The notes under the pieces are model-generated. The model saw only the letters and a list, made by a program, of their open reading frames with translations. It was not told the origin of the DNA and did not search any database. Positions 31,697 through 42,414 of a stretch of 64,000 bases of DNA are shown in pieces (the first letter of the stretch is position 1; every line of letters begins with the position of its first letter). The DNA comes from Lachnospiraceae bacterium (lineage in GTDB: Bacteria > Bacillota > Clostridia > Lachnospirales > Lachnospiraceae). Location: contig SVFG01000001.1 in assembly GCA_015056975.1 (NCBI GenBank), forward strand, positions 1-64,000, given 5' to 3'. A program made the position numbers and the translations under genes.

Positions 31697-32743
31697 GTGA
31701 AAAATATGGGTAGAGTAAAAGGACATGGGTTATGGAAAACTGTACCGGTTTATTTCCTGCCGGTTATTATACTGATATGTTTAATCGGTTGTGGCAAAGA
31801 GTTCGGACCGGGAGAGACAGAGCAGGTACTTACACCGAAGGATGAGAATCTGATTGTGGTGGGAGTGTCCCAGGTGGGAAGCGAATCCATGTGGAGAACT
31901 GCCAATACAGAGTCTGTCCAAAGCGTGTTTACAAAAGAAAATGGGTACTTTTTACTTTTTGACAATGCCAGACAGAAGCAGGAGAATCAGATAAAAGCAC
32001 TCCGAAGTTTTATTTCCCAAAAAGTGGACTATATTGTATTTTCACCTATTATGGAGAATGGCTGGGATACGGTTTTGCAGGAGGCAAAGGAGGCAGACAT
32101 TCCGGTGATTATCATGGACCGTATGGTGAATGTTAAGGATGATTCCTTGTACATAACCCGTGTGGGTTCTGATTTTGATGCGGAAGGCAGATGCGCCGGA
32201 GAATGGCTTGCGGAGTATCTGAAAAAGCAGGAACGTGCGGAGGAGCCGGTAAACATAGTGGTGCTTCAGGGGACGGAAGGCTCCACTTCCATGATTGGAA
32301 GAACGGAAGGATTTAATGCAATAGCGGAGCAATATGAAAACTGGAATATATTGGAGCAGGTAAGTGCGGATTATACAACGGCAAAAGGGCATGAGGTCAT
32401 GGAAGGACTGCTTATGCAGTATGATGACATTGATGTAGTGGTATCTCAGAATGATGATATGACTTTCGGTGCGCTGGAAGCTATTGAGGAGGCAGGTTTG
32501 ACCTCCGGTATAGAGGGAGATATTATTATGATTTCCTTTGATGCGGTAAAGGCGGCTCTTAAGCTGGTGCAGGATGGTATTATTAATGTGGATATCGAAT
32601 GTAATCCTGTGTTGGGCGAAGAAGTGGAAAAGGTAATCAGTGCGCTTGAGAACGGAGAGGCGGTTGATAAGACTTATCCGATAGAGGAAAAGGTTTTTAC
32701 GATTGAAAACGTAGGCGAATTTATAGATGACAGAACCTATTGA
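31697..32743 (+). CDS. Sugar-binding lipoprotein (periplasmic-binding-protein type 1)
   Basis: Lipobox LICLIGCGKEF; VGVSQVGSESMWRTANTESVQSVFTKENGY; sits between kinase and response regulator. Confidence 0.92.
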   Translation: MKNMGRVKGHGLWKTVPVYFLPVIILICLIGCGKEFGPGETEQVLTPKDENLIVVGVSQVGSESMWRTANTESVQSVFTKENGYFLLFDNARQKQENQIKALRSFISQKVDYIVFSPIMENGWDTVLQEAKEADIPVIIMDRMVNVKDDSLYITRVGSDFDAEGRCAGEWLAEYLKKQERAEEPVNIVVLQGTEGSTSMIGRTEGFNAIAEQYENWNILEQVSADYTTAKGHEVMEGLLMQYDDIDVVVSQNDDMTFGALEAIEEAGLTSGIEGDIIMISFDAVKAALKLVQDGIINVDIECNPVLGEEVEKVISALENGEAVDKTYPIEEKVFTIENVGEFIDDRTY

Positions 32744-32754
32744 GGAGAGAGAAG

Positions 32755-34365
32755 ATGCTAAAAGTTTTTGTGGTGGATGATGAGAGTGTAATCAGAGAAG
32801 GACTCAGGGATAATATACCGTGGGAGCAGTATGGCTATCAGTTTGTGGGAGAAGCGGCTGATGGAGAGATGGCGCTTCCATTAATCCGCAAAACGACGCC
32901 GGATGTACTTATAACGGATATTAAAATGCCCTTTATGGATGGGTTGTCCTTAAGCAAAATCGTGCATGATGAATTTCCCAAGATGAAGATTATCATTATC
33001 AGCGGTTATGATGACTTTGAATATGCCAGACAGGCAATTGAGGTGGGAGTGGAACAATACATGCTGAAGCCCATTACCAAGCTTTCACTAAAGAAGGCAT
33101 TGCTTGAACTGAAAGAAAAAATAGAGCAGGATATGGAACAGAGCGATTATCAGGTAATGTTCCAGAATGAGATGCATGTGTATGAACAGTTTTCCAGAAG
33201 ACGCTTCTTTGAGAAGGTACTGGAGGGAGAGCTGTCTGTTAAGGAGATTTATGAGGAGGCGGCGAAGCAGTCCATTGAGATTACTGCCTCGGGATATAAT
33301 CTTATGTTTTTCTGCCTGATGGAAAAGAAAAAAGCGGCATCTGCAGAGGAGCAGGAGGAATTTTCGCGTATACAGGACAGCGTGCTGCATTCCTTTTTGC
33401 GCTATCCGCAATACATCCTGTTTCGTTGGAATGTAAGTTGTTATGGTGTGTTGATAAAAGGTGAACTGACTCAGATAGAGGAGTTGACCGACAGAGCGCT
33501 CGGCAACTTAAAGAGAATTTGCGTTCCCGAAGAAGAAATGCTGGAATGGTATGTGGCAATCGGTGAGCCGGTGGAACGATTGAGTATGTTGCCGGAGTGC
33601 TATCAGAAGGTAAATCATTATTTGGCATACCGCTTTATTATGCCGGATATACATGTGCTGTCCCACAAAGTGCTGGAGGAACATCCGGCGGTAAGGGAGG
33701 AAAAGAGCATTGAACATATAGAGTCCTCCAAAATGGATCCGGCGGTCATTCGAGATTTCCTCTCCAGAGGAACAAGAAATGAAATCGATGATTTTGTGGA
33801 TACTTATATGAGAGGAATACGGGAAGCTCTGGAATCCAGAATGTTCCGCGATTATGTGGTGTTAAATATCCGTTTTACAACCATTGCATATGTGGAATCC
33901 ATTGGGGCCACGCAGGAAGAGCTTATCAGTAAAATGGCAAACTGCAGTCAGGATATGAATATGAAGCCGGAGGAAGTGGTTGCATATTTTACAGATTCCC
34001 TCCAGGCAGCAATAGCTATCCGTGACAAAGAAAGCGATTATCAGAGCGGTAAAATTTTGCGGCGTGCATTGGATTACATTGACGCAAACTACGATAAGGA
34101 AAATCTTTCGCTTAACAGTGTTGCAAAAGAGGTTGATGTAAGCTCCAATTATTTCAGTGCCATTTTCAGTCAGGGTATGCAGAAAACCTTTATTGAGTAT
34201 GTTACCGCAAAGCGCATGGAAAAGGCAAAGAAGCTTTTAAAAGCAACGGACAAATCCTCCGGAGAAATTGCTGCAGAAGTCGGATACAAGGACCCCCATT
34301 ATTTCAGCTTTGTATTTAAAAAGACCCAGGGGCAGAGCCCCAGAGAATACCGCACAGGTAAATAG
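32755..34365 (+). CDS. Response regulator, AraC-type output (YesN-like)
   Basis: MLKVFVVDDESVIREGLRDNIPWEQYGYQFVGEAADG; C-terminal AraC HTH KDPHYFSFVFKKTQGQSPREYR. Confidence 0.95.
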   Translation: MLKVFVVDDESVIREGLRDNIPWEQYGYQFVGEAADGEMALPLIRKTTPDVLITDIKMPFMDGLSLSKIVHDEFPKMKIIIISGYDDFEYARQAIEVGVEQYMLKPITKLSLKKALLELKEKIEQDMEQSDYQVMFQNEMHVYEQFSRRRFFEKVLEGELSVKEIYEEAAKQSIEITASGYNLMFFCLMEKKKAASAEEQEEFSRIQDSVLHSFLRYPQYILFRWNVSCYGVLIKGELTQIEELTDRALGNLKRICVPEEEMLEWYVAIGEPVERLSMLPECYQKVNHYLAYRFIMPDIHVLSHKVLEEHPAVREEKSIEHIESSKMDPAVIRDFLSRGTRNEIDDFVDTYMRGIREALESRMFRDYVVLNIRFTTIAYVESIGATQEELISKMANCSQDMNMKPEEVVAYFTDSLQAAIAIRDKESDYQSGKILRRALDYIDANYDKENLSLNSVAKEVDVSSNYFSAIFSQGMQKTFIEYVTAKRMEKAKKLLKATDKSSGEIAAEVGYKDPHYFSFVFKKTQGQSPREYRTGK

Positions 34366-35442
34366 TTACGTGTCAGAGCTTTCGCGCTCCACTAAAAACC
34401 AGGGGATTTCCCGTGAAAGAACGGGAAGTCCTTTTAATTTGTCGATTATCATGGAAGCGGCCGTCTGCCCGGTCTCGTGAAGCTTGTGGGACAGAGAGGT
34501 AATGGAGAGCGGACCGGAGGTGCATAAATAAGTATTGTCAAAGGAAGCAACCGCCATATCCCCGGGCAGGGTATAGCCGGAAAGCTGTAATTCCCGAATC
34601 AGCCAGTATGCAATCTCATCATTGTGACAGACAACGGCAGTGCAGTCCGAGAGACTGTTTTTTATGAATGATTTTAAAAAGAGCGTATCCTGTGCCGCCT
34701 GTAATTGGTTAAGCTCCCTTGTGGAAAACCATCCTACGTGTCCGTCTGATATCGGCAGGCCAAGCTGCGTAAGAGTCTCCAGAAAGCCTCTGTAACGCTC
34801 CGTTCCCTGTAAATCATCAATCTTAAAGATACCTGCAATGGATGTGTGCCCGGCGTTGGCGAGGTGGCGGATTAGCTGTTCGCTGCCGGAAAGATTATCA
34901 TCCTTAATGTAGAGAATGTCAGAAAGCTCGGGATAATAATTATTTAAAAACAGGACGGTGGTACCCATTTCCTGAAGCTTTTTATAGAGTGTAGGATTGG
35001 GATTGGGAAGAGCTGACTTACAGCCTTCCACCAGAATGGCACGCAGGGGTTTACCGATAAGCTCCAAGAGAATTTCACGCTCTCTAGCGATTTCGTTGTG
35101 TGTTTCCCATATCTTGCAGGAATAACCGTATGTCTTCAGGGAGCCGGTAATGTCATCCAAAAGCCCGGGATAAAAATACTCATCTTTATTGGAAATCAGA
35201 ATACCGATTGTGTTTGCAGAGGCGTCGGAAGACAGTCCCGTAATATAGGAACCGCTACCGTGTCTCTTTTCGATTAAGCCCTCTTGCTCCAAAATAGATA
35301 AACTGAGGCGGACAGTTTGCCGGCTTACTTTATATTTGGTACAAAGCTCCATTTCGGAGGGCAGACGCACATTGCCGAGGGATATATTTTTGTGAATCCA
35401 TTCTCTTAAAATTTCGGTAAGCCATTTATATTTGATAGCCAT
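34366..35442 (-). CDS. GntR HTH / LacI-type effector domain transcriptional regulator (AraR-like architecture)
   Basis: IKYKWLTEILREWIHKNISLGNVRLPSEMELCTKYKVSRQTVRLSLSILEQEGLIEKRHGSGSYI plus PBP-like C-terminus. Confidence 0.93.
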   Translation of the reverse strand: MAIKYKWLTEILREWIHKNISLGNVRLPSEMELCTKYKVSRQTVRLSLSILEQEGLIEKRHGSGSYITGLSSDASANTIGILISNKDEYFYPGLLDDITGSLKTYGYSCKIWETHNEIAREREILLELIGKPLRAILVEGCKSALPNPNPTLYKKLQEMGTTVLFLNNYYPELSDILYIKDDNLSGSEQLIRHLANAGHTSIAGIFKIDDLQGTERYRGFLETLTQLGLPISDGHVGWFSTRELNQLQAAQDTLFLKSFIKNSLSDCTAVVCHNDEIAYWLIRELQLSGYTLPGDMAVASFDNTYLCTSGPLSITSLSHKLHETGQTAASMIIDKLKGLPVLSREIPWFLVERESSDT

Positions 35443-35864
35443 GATAAACTCCTCTCTGTTCAAAAGAGACTTTGGTAATATTTTATTTGGAATAATTTAT
35501 GCTTTGTTTATCCGACAGAATCAGACAAAATAAAATAATCCAAAACAGGCATAAAATAATTACAAAAAAGTTACATATCACAATAAACTGCACAACAAAT
35601 AATGGGCAGAAAAGTGGATGGAATTTCCAAAAATCATACAAAATAATAAAAAAACAATACTGTTTAGTAGGAAAACAAAAGAAAAAACAAAAGTTGTATT
35701 TAAAATGAATTATATCATGATAAAGTTGTATTGTAAACAAGTGATAAACCGCAAAAGTACGCGTTTTGTTTGATTGACGCTTAAGAAGTACGGTGATATC
35801 TTGGATACATGGGGAGGAGAAATCCCCAAAGTGATATCAATATAGGTATAGGAGGAAATTATTG

Positions 35865-36830
35865 ATGAAAAAGAAATTAATGGCATTGTTACTTGCATCT
35901 ATGATGGTTGTAGGCCTTGTAGGATGTGGTGGCAAAGACGACAACGGCGGATTGATTAAGGTTGGTATTATCAACAACGACCCTAACGAGTCCGGTTACC
36001 GTACAGCTAACGACAAGGACATGAAGGCTATGTTCACTGAGGAAAACGGCTATGATGCTGAATTCGCATACTCCTTAAAGAACGATGAGCAGATTTCTGC
36101 AGCTCAGAAGTTCATCCAGGACGGTGTTGATTATCTGCTTCTTTCCGCAGCTGATACTGCAGGTTGGGATTCCGTACTGAAGGATGCTCAGGCTGAAGGT
36201 ATCAAGGTTATCCTTTTCGACCGTACCATCGATGCTGACGCTAGTCTCTATGAGGCTTCCATCGTATCCGATATGGCTAAGGAAGGCCAGACCGCAGTTG
36301 ATTGGTTAAAGGGACAGGGTCTCTCCAAGGTAAACGTTATCCATATCCAGGGTGTTATGGGTTCCGCAGCTCAGAAGGGCCGTTCCGGTGCTTTGGATGC
36401 ACAGGTAGCAGCAGATGCTAACTGGTCTATCGTAGAGCAGCAGACCGCTGAGTGGAACGCTGAGAAGGCACAGCAGATTGTTCAGTCCGTTATCGATGCA
36501 GGCAAGGAATTCAACGTAATCTACGCTGAGAACGACGACATGGCTAAGGGTGCTGTGGCAGCTCTTGACAAGGCAAACATCTCTCACGGTGTTGGCAAAG
36601 ACGTAATCGTTATGGGCTTTGACTGCAACAAGTGGGCACTTGAGGAGCTCCTTAAGGGCAACTGGAACTATGATGGTCAGTGTAATCCTTTCCAGGCTTC
36701 TTACATCAATGACATCATCAAGAAGTTAGAGAAGGGTGAGTCTCTCTCTGAGAAGGTTATCATCATGGATGAGAAGGGCTTCGATGCTTCTACCATTACT
36801 CAGGAAGACGTTGACAAGTACGGTATCTAA
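35865..36830 (+). CDS. Sugar ABC transporter substrate-binding lipoprotein
   Basis: Lipobox GLVGCGGKD; VGIINNDPNESGYRTANDKDMKAMFTEENGYD; paralogous to the 31697-32743 product. Confidence 0.95.
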   Translation: MKKKLMALLLASMMVVGLVGCGGKDDNGGLIKVGIINNDPNESGYRTANDKDMKAMFTEENGYDAEFAYSLKNDEQISAAQKFIQDGVDYLLLSAADTAGWDSVLKDAQAEGIKVILFDRTIDADASLYEASIVSDMAKEGQTAVDWLKGQGLSKVNVIHIQGVMGSAAQKGRSGALDAQVAADANWSIVEQQTAEWNAEKAQQIVQSVIDAGKEFNVIYAENDDMAKGAVAALDKANISHGVGKDVIVMGFDCNKWALEELLKGNWNYDGQCNPFQASYINDIIKKLEKGESLSEKVIIMDEKGFDASTITQEDVDKYGI

Positions 36831-36863
36831 TTATACATAGTATTTGTAAATAATTGATTAAAT

Positions 36864-36913
36864 GAGCGCGGCGCAGCGTAACTGAAGATATGTACGCTTG
36901 CCCGCGCTTTTTT
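36864..36913 (+). terminator. Intra-operon stem-loop plus T-run between SBP and ABC ATPase genes (attenuating terminator)
   Basis: AGCGCGGcGCaGCGTA...TACGCttGCCCGCGCT followed by TTTTTT. Confidence 0.8.
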
Positions 36914-36930
36914 GGAAAAAATTTTAAGGA

Positions 36931-38460
36931 GTGAATGCACTGGTGAAAGAAAAATCCGTATTGGAAATGAGAAATATTCACAAGAGCTTTCCCGGAGTAC
37001 GTGCTCTGCAGGGAGTGGATTTCACACTGTGTCAGGGTGAAATTCATGCGCTGATGGGTGAAAACGGTGCCGGAAAGTCCACTTTGATAAAGGTTTTGAC
37101 CGGAGTTTATGAGAAGGATGAAGGTCAGATTTTCTTAAAAGGAATTGATAAAGCTGTGGCAATACGTTCTCCACAGGATGCACAGAAGCTGGGTATCAGC
37201 ACCGTGTACCAGGAGATTACGCTTTGTCCCAATCTTTCAGTGGCTGAAAATATGTACATTGGACGTACCAAGGGTGCAATTCAGAACTGGAAAAAAATGA
37301 ATGAGGATGCTGATAAAATTTTACAGTCTCTTGATATTCCTGCAAAGGCAACACAGCAGCTTTCCACCTGCTCCATAGCCATTCAGCAGATGGTTGCCAT
37401 TGCCCGTGCGGTTGACATGGACTGTAAGGTTTTGATTTTGGATGAGCCTACATCTTCCCTTGATGAGCAGGAGGTTGCAAAGTTATTTGGACTGATGCGT
37501 GATTTAAAGGCAAGAGGCGTAGGAATCATCTTTGTTACGCACTTCCTCGATCAGGTATATGAGGTGTGTGACAAAATTACCGTTCTCCGTGACGGTAAGC
37601 TTGTTGGTGAATATGAAATTAAGGACCTTCCCCGTGTTCAGCTTGTATCCAAGATGCTGGGTAAGGAGTTTGATGATATGTCAGACATCCGTGATGAGAG
37701 TCTGGTATATGATAAAGAGGATGCAGGCACACCGGTATTTGAGGTGGAGGGTCTGCAGAGTAATGCAGGAATCGCGCCCTTTGATTTCCATATTGACAAG
37801 GGTGAGGTTAACGGTTTCACCGGTCTGCTCGGTTCCGGAAGAAGTGAGTGTGTAAGAGCAATCTTCGGTGCGGATCGTGTGGTTGCCGGTACTGTCAAGA
37901 AGAACGGTAAGACAATTAAGATTACAAAGCCCATCGATGCTATGAAAAACGGTATTGCTTATCTGCCTGAGGATCGTAAGATTGACGGTATTGTGGGAGA
38001 TTTGTCCGTTCGTGAGAATATTATATTGGCAGCGCAGGTATTAAAAGGCTTTTTTAAACCCTTTTCTAAGGCAGAAGCAGCTAAGTTTGCGGATGAGTAC
38101 ATAAAGCTTTTGGAGATTAAGACTGCTTCAGCGGATACGCCTATCAAGTCCTTGTCCGGCGGAAACCAGCAGAAGGTAATTGTGGCGCGCTGGCTTTTAA
38201 CCCATCCCGAATATCTGATTCTGGATGAGCCTACCAGAGGTATCGACGTAGGTACCAAGGTTGAGATACAGAAGTTAGTGCTTAAGCTTGCTTCCGAAGG
38301 TATGAGCGTAACCTTTATTTCTTCAGAGACAGATGAAATGCTTCGTACCTGCTCCAGACTTGTAGTTATGAGAGACCGCAAGGTGGTAGGTGAGCTTTCA
38401 GGCAATGATCTTACACAGAGTAAGATTATGAGTACCATTGCCGGAGGTGAAAAAGAATGA
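36931..38460 (+). CDS. Sugar ABC transporter ATP-binding protein (two-domain, MglA/YtfR-like)
   Basis: HKSFPGVRALQGVDFTLCQGEIHALMGENGAGKSTLIKVLTGVY; second domain LSGGNQQKVIVARWLL. Confidence 0.96.
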   Translation: MNALVKEKSVLEMRNIHKSFPGVRALQGVDFTLCQGEIHALMGENGAGKSTLIKVLTGVYEKDEGQIFLKGIDKAVAIRSPQDAQKLGISTVYQEITLCPNLSVAENMYIGRTKGAIQNWKKMNEDADKILQSLDIPAKATQQLSTCSIAIQQMVAIARAVDMDCKVLILDEPTSSLDEQEVAKLFGLMRDLKARGVGIIFVTHFLDQVYEVCDKITVLRDGKLVGEYEIKDLPRVQLVSKMLGKEFDDMSDIRDESLVYDKEDAGTPVFEVEGLQSNAGIAPFDFHIDKGEVNGFTGLLGSGRSECVRAIFGADRVVAGTVKKNGKTIKITKPIDAMKNGIAYLPEDRKIDGIVGDLSVRENIILAAQVLKGFFKPFSKAEAAKFADEYIKLLEIKTASADTPIKSLSGGNQQKVIVARWLLTHPEYLILDEPTRGIDVGTKVEIQKLVLKLASEGMSVTFISSETDEMLRTCSRLVVMRDRKVVGELSGNDLTQSKIMSTIAGGEKE

Positions 38461-39536
38461 CAGTTAAAAAAGATAGTATGATTAAGAAAATTTTGGGAAT
38501 GCAGCTGTTTATTCCCCTTGCGGCAATTCTGATTTTGACGTTGGTCAACCTGATTGCCGACCCCGGTTTCTTTGCCATTAAGTTTGGTTACAACAGTGCG
38601 GGAAATCCTGTGTTGTCGGGATATCCAATCACCATTTTGGACTTTGGTTCAGAGCTTGCTATTCTTGCTATCGGTATGACGCTTGTTACAGCGGCTTCCG
38701 GCGGACAGGATATCAGTGTGGGTGCAGCCATTGCTATCAGCGGAAGCGTTGTGCTGCGTGTGCTTTGCGGTACTGATTCCAGACCGGAAACACTGCAGGC
38801 GCCCATCATCGTTGCATTTTTGGTGAGCTGTGTGGTTGCAATGATTTTTGGCGCATTTAACGGTGTGCTGGTGGCGTATTTGAAGATTCAGCCAATGATT
38901 GCAACATTGATTCTGTTTACGGCAGGACGTTCCATCGCAGCATGGATTAACAATAATGAATTACCTATTGTAAGTGATGAAGCCTTCACCTATTTTGGAG
39001 GATTTATTCCGGGTATCCCTATTCCCACACCATTTTTCATGGCGCTTGCGTGTGTTATTGTAATGGCATTGGTGCTGAAGTTTACCAATCTCGGTCTGTA
39101 CACACAGGCGGTTGGTATCAATGAAAAGTCTGCAAGACTGAATGGCTTAAATCCTGCGTTTATCAAGTTTTTAACCTTTGTAATTTTAGGACTTTGTGTT
39201 GCGGTAGCCGGATTGATTAAGGTAAGCCGTTTGTCATCCATTAACTACTCCGTTATAGCAAAGGACATTGAGATGGACGCTATTCTTGCAGTTGCGCTGG
39301 GCGGTAATGCACTTAGCGGTGGTAAGTTCAGTATGACGGCTTCCATTTTGGGCGCTTATGTCATTCAGTATCTGACAACCACATTGTACAAGTTTAATGT
39401 TGGCGCAAGTGAGCTGGCTGCTTATAAGGCGATTGTAGTAATTGCTTTGGTAGTAATGAGCGCACCAACCACAAGACAGTGGCTGGCAAGTGTAGGTAAG
39501 AAATTAAAGAAACAGCCTGTAAAGGAGGTTGGTTGA
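38457..39536 (+). CDS. Sugar ABC transporter permease 1
   Basis: GQDISVGAAIAISGSVVLRVL; EMDAILAVALGGNALSGGKFSM; overlaps ATPase gene end. Confidence 0.95.
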   Translation: MTVKKDSMIKKILGMQLFIPLAAILILTLVNLIADPGFFAIKFGYNSAGNPVLSGYPITILDFGSELAILAIGMTLVTAASGGQDISVGAAIAISGSVVLRVLCGTDSRPETLQAPIIVAFLVSCVVAMIFGAFNGVLVAYLKIQPMIATLILFTAGRSIAAWINNNELPIVSDEAFTYFGGFIPGIPIPTPFFMALACVIVMALVLKFTNLGLYTQAVGINEKSARLNGLNPAFIKFLTFVILGLCVAVAGLIKVSRLSSINYSVIAKDIEMDAILAVALGGNALSGGKFSMTASILGAYVIQYLTTTLYKFNVGASELAAYKAIVVIALVVMSAPTTRQWLASVGKKLKKQPVKEVG

Positions 39537-39537
39537 T

Positions 39538-40593
39538 ATGGCAACACTTAAAAAATCTTCCGCAACAGGCGGTAAGCTTAGCGATAAGTTTAAAAATTTA
39601 TCAGATACAAATCTGTTGTTAACGATTACAATTGTAGTATTTTTTGTAATGTACATCGGTGCAATTGTGTTTCAGGGAAAAGGATTTTTGAAGCCTCAGA
39701 CCTTCTTTAACATTTTGAATGACAATGCGGCACTGATTATCACATCTTGTGGTTTGAGCCTTGTTATGATTACCGGTGGAATTGATATTTCCGTTGGCGG
39801 TGTTGTGGCACTCGTCAGTATGAGCTGTGCGGTACACCTTGACCATCAGGGTGGCAGCATTTTTACTGCTATTTTGTTGTCAATCGGTATCGGTCTTGCG
39901 TTTGGTCTGGTACAGGGACTTTTGGTTGCATATCTGGATATCCAGCCATTCATCGTGTCCCTGGCGGGTATGTTCTTTGCCAGAGGTATGACGACAATTG
40001 TACATACAAATCCGTTCAACGTAGAAAATGAAGCTTTTGTAGCTTTAAAGGATACCAGAATTATTGTTCCGGGTATGGGTTCCACCAATAAAGTGGGAAA
40101 TTATGTGCCAGCTCGTATAGAAATCGGTGTAATTGTTGCACTTCTTGTTGTCATAATACTGTTTTGTGTGTTAAAATGGACGAAACAGGGGCGTAATTTT
40201 TACGCAGTCGGCGGAAACAATCAAAGTGCCTTGATGCTCGGTATCAACGTGAAGAGAACCAAGTTCTACTCACATCTTATTTGCGGACTGTTGGCAGGTA
40301 TTGCGGGCTTTGTGTATTTCATGCATGTAGGTTCCGGTTCTGCCTCACACGCAAGCGGAATGGAGATGAATGCAATTGCATCTTCCATTATCGGCGGTAC
40401 AATGTTGACCGGTGGTGTCGGTAACATTATCGGTACCTTCTTTGGAGTACTTTCCTTGAGTACTATCCAGAATATTGTACGTTCAGCCGGACTTGATCAG
40501 GCTTGGTGGACAGGAATCACAATTGCTGCTATGCTCTGTCTGTTCCTTGTAGTACAGAGTGTGGTTATGGCACGTAAGAAGAGAGCTTCTTAA
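39538..40593 (+). CDS. Sugar ABC transporter permease 2 (YjfF-like)
   Basis: GGIDISVGGVVALVSMSCAVHL; EMNAIASSIIGGTMLTGGVGNI. Confidence 0.95.
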   Translation: MATLKKSSATGGKLSDKFKNLSDTNLLLTITIVVFFVMYIGAIVFQGKGFLKPQTFFNILNDNAALIITSCGLSLVMITGGIDISVGGVVALVSMSCAVHLDHQGGSIFTAILLSIGIGLAFGLVQGLLVAYLDIQPFIVSLAGMFFARGMTTIVHTNPFNVENEAFVALKDTRIIVPGMGSTNKVGNYVPARIEIGVIVALLVVIILFCVLKWTKQGRNFYAVGGNNQSALMLGINVKRTKFYSHLICGLLAGIAGFVYFMHVGSGSASHASGMEMNAIASSIIGGTMLTGGVGNIIGTFFGVLSLSTIQNIVRSAGLDQAWWTGITIAAMLCLFLVVQSVVMARKKRAS

Positions 40594-40647
40594 GGTGTAA
40601 GATTCCGATGCCCCTCTTAGAATGCATTTCGTAGGAGGAGAACTTAT

Positions 40648-42375
40648 ATGGAACCAAAGACAAAAGAACCCAAAGTGAAAGAACCGAAAATGAAGAAAAA
40701 TAAGGTAAAAAGTCCTAAGGCAAAGGGTATAAATTTATACGCTGTGCTTGTGGGATGCTCTATGATACCGCTGATTATTTCAATCGTTATCATCAGTTCG
40801 ATGTCATCCTATATCATTAAGAAAAATTTGGAGAAGGATGCTGAAAATCTGCTGTTGATTGCTGCAAACGATCTTGCAAGCTACTGCTATGATAATGAGA
40901 TTACGGCTATGAATGCTGCCGATTATTATGAGTATATTGACAGCTTACAGGTGCATGGTATTGAACTTGCTATTATTGCAGAGGGTACCCCTTGTACCAC
41001 GTCCATAAAGAATGAAAACGGCTATCGTGTGCGTGAGATTTTGTTAAGTCTTAATCTGGAGACGGACATGGCAGATTTAAAGGACGGTTATTACGACAAG
41101 AATGTACAGGTGGACGGCAAAGTGTATTTTGGCTATTATCTGCCGATTATGAACGGTGATGAGATGATAGCGGTGGCGTTTGCCGGCAAGCTTAAGGACA
41201 GCATTATGGGTAATATCTCCAATGTTACCACCATGTTTATCGTGGTGGCGGCTGTTTTGGCGGTAGCATTTACGATAGTAGTGCTGTTGTTCAGTACCAG
41301 ACTTAAGAAATTGTTTGATATTTTGGGAGACAGAATTAAGGCATTGGCAGGAGGCGATTTAAGCGCCCGGAAGAAACAGACCGGCTTTGTAAAAGAGATA
41401 AACAATCTGTTTGATTATACAGGTTCCATGCAGCAGGATTTGGCGGCAACAATCGGCAATGTAAAGGATGTTTCCGGAAAGCTTACGGATGACATTGCGG
41501 AAGTAACCGCGCTGAGCGAAGAAAGTACAGATGCAATTAATGTGATTACTGTTTCCATGAATCAGCTGTCTGCAGCATCCACATCCATGGATGAAAACGT
41601 GCAGAATATCAACATGCAGATGCAGGAGATTGACAACTGTGTAAATGATATCTCTCAGAATGTAGAGCATTTGTACAAGAGCTCAGAAAATATTCTTCGT
41701 ACCAACAATGAGTCCAAGGCAAACATGGATATTATTATGGAGAACAGCAAGAAGTCTGTGGAGGCTGTAAGTGATATTTCAGACCAGATTAAGCAGACCA
41801 ATGCATCTATTGCAGAAATTGACCAGGCGGTAGAGCTGATTCTCTCTATTTCCAGACAGACCAACCTGCTTTCCCTGAATGCTTCCATTGAGGCGGCAAG
41901 AGCAGGCGAAATGGGAAAAGGATTCGCTGTCGTTGCACAGGAAATCCGTAATTTGTCCGAGCAGAGTGCGAATGGTGCGGAGATGATTAAGAATCTTGCA
42001 CAGACCATTACAGAGAAATCTGAGAAATCTGTTGAGCTTGTAGGCAGAGTTAATGACTTGATTATGCAGGAGCAGGCGAGTGTTGCGCAGACTCAGAGAA
42101 AGTATGATGAGCACAGTAAGGATATCGGTGAGTCCGTAAATGAGATCAAGGCGATTGCGGAAAAGACTGAGAACCTTGAAAGGGTAAAAGAAATTGTTGT
42201 GGGAAGTGTTCATGAGCTGAGTGCAATCAGTGAAGAGAATGCGGCAAGCAATGAAGAGGTAAGTAATAAGCTTGAATCCATTGTAAGCGGAATCAATAAG
42301 GTAAATGACCGCTGTGAAAAGATGAGCGGTATGGCTCATGAATTGCAGGAATCTGTTGCTTACTTCAAAGAATAA
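40648..42375 (+). CDS. Methyl-accepting chemotaxis protein
   Basis: TM, sensor region, HAMP, and signalling tip [41 protein letters not shown]. Confidence 0.96.
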   Translation: MEPKTKEPKVKEPKMKKNKVKSPKAKGINLYAVLVGCSMIPLIISIVIISSMSSYIIKKNLEKDAENLLLIAANDLASYCYDNEITAMNAADYYEYIDSLQVHGIELAIIAEGTPCTTSIKNENGYRVREILLSLNLETDMADLKDGYYDKNVQVDGKVYFGYYLPIMNGDEMIAVAFAGKLKDSIMGNISNVTTMFIVVAAVLAVAFTIVVLLFSTRLKKLFDILGDRIKALAGGDLSARKKQTGFVKEINNLFDYTGSMQQDLAATIGNVKDVSGKLTDDIAEVTALSEESTDAINVITVSMNQLSAASTSMDENVQNINMQMQEIDNCVNDISQNVEHLYKSSENILRTNNESKANMDIIMENSKKSVEAVSDISDQIKQTNASIAEIDQAVELILSISRQTNLLSLNASIEAARAGEMGKGFAVVAQEIRNLSEQSANGAEMIKNLAQTITEKSEKSVELVGRVNDLIMQEQASVAQTQRKYDEHSKDIGESVNEIKAIAEKTENLERVKEIVVGSVHELSAISEENAASNEEVSNKLESIVSGINKVNDRCEKMSGMAHELQESVAYFKE

Positions 42376-42414
42376 AGATGTTATGGGAATACCCGCGGAG
42401 AAATTCTGCGGGTA

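Noticed and set aside
35483-35740. 85-aa Phe/Ile/Cys-rich minus-strand ORF in the long intergenic region before the SBP gene
   Set aside because: AT-rich intergenic artefact; no RBS and overlaps the likely regulatory region.
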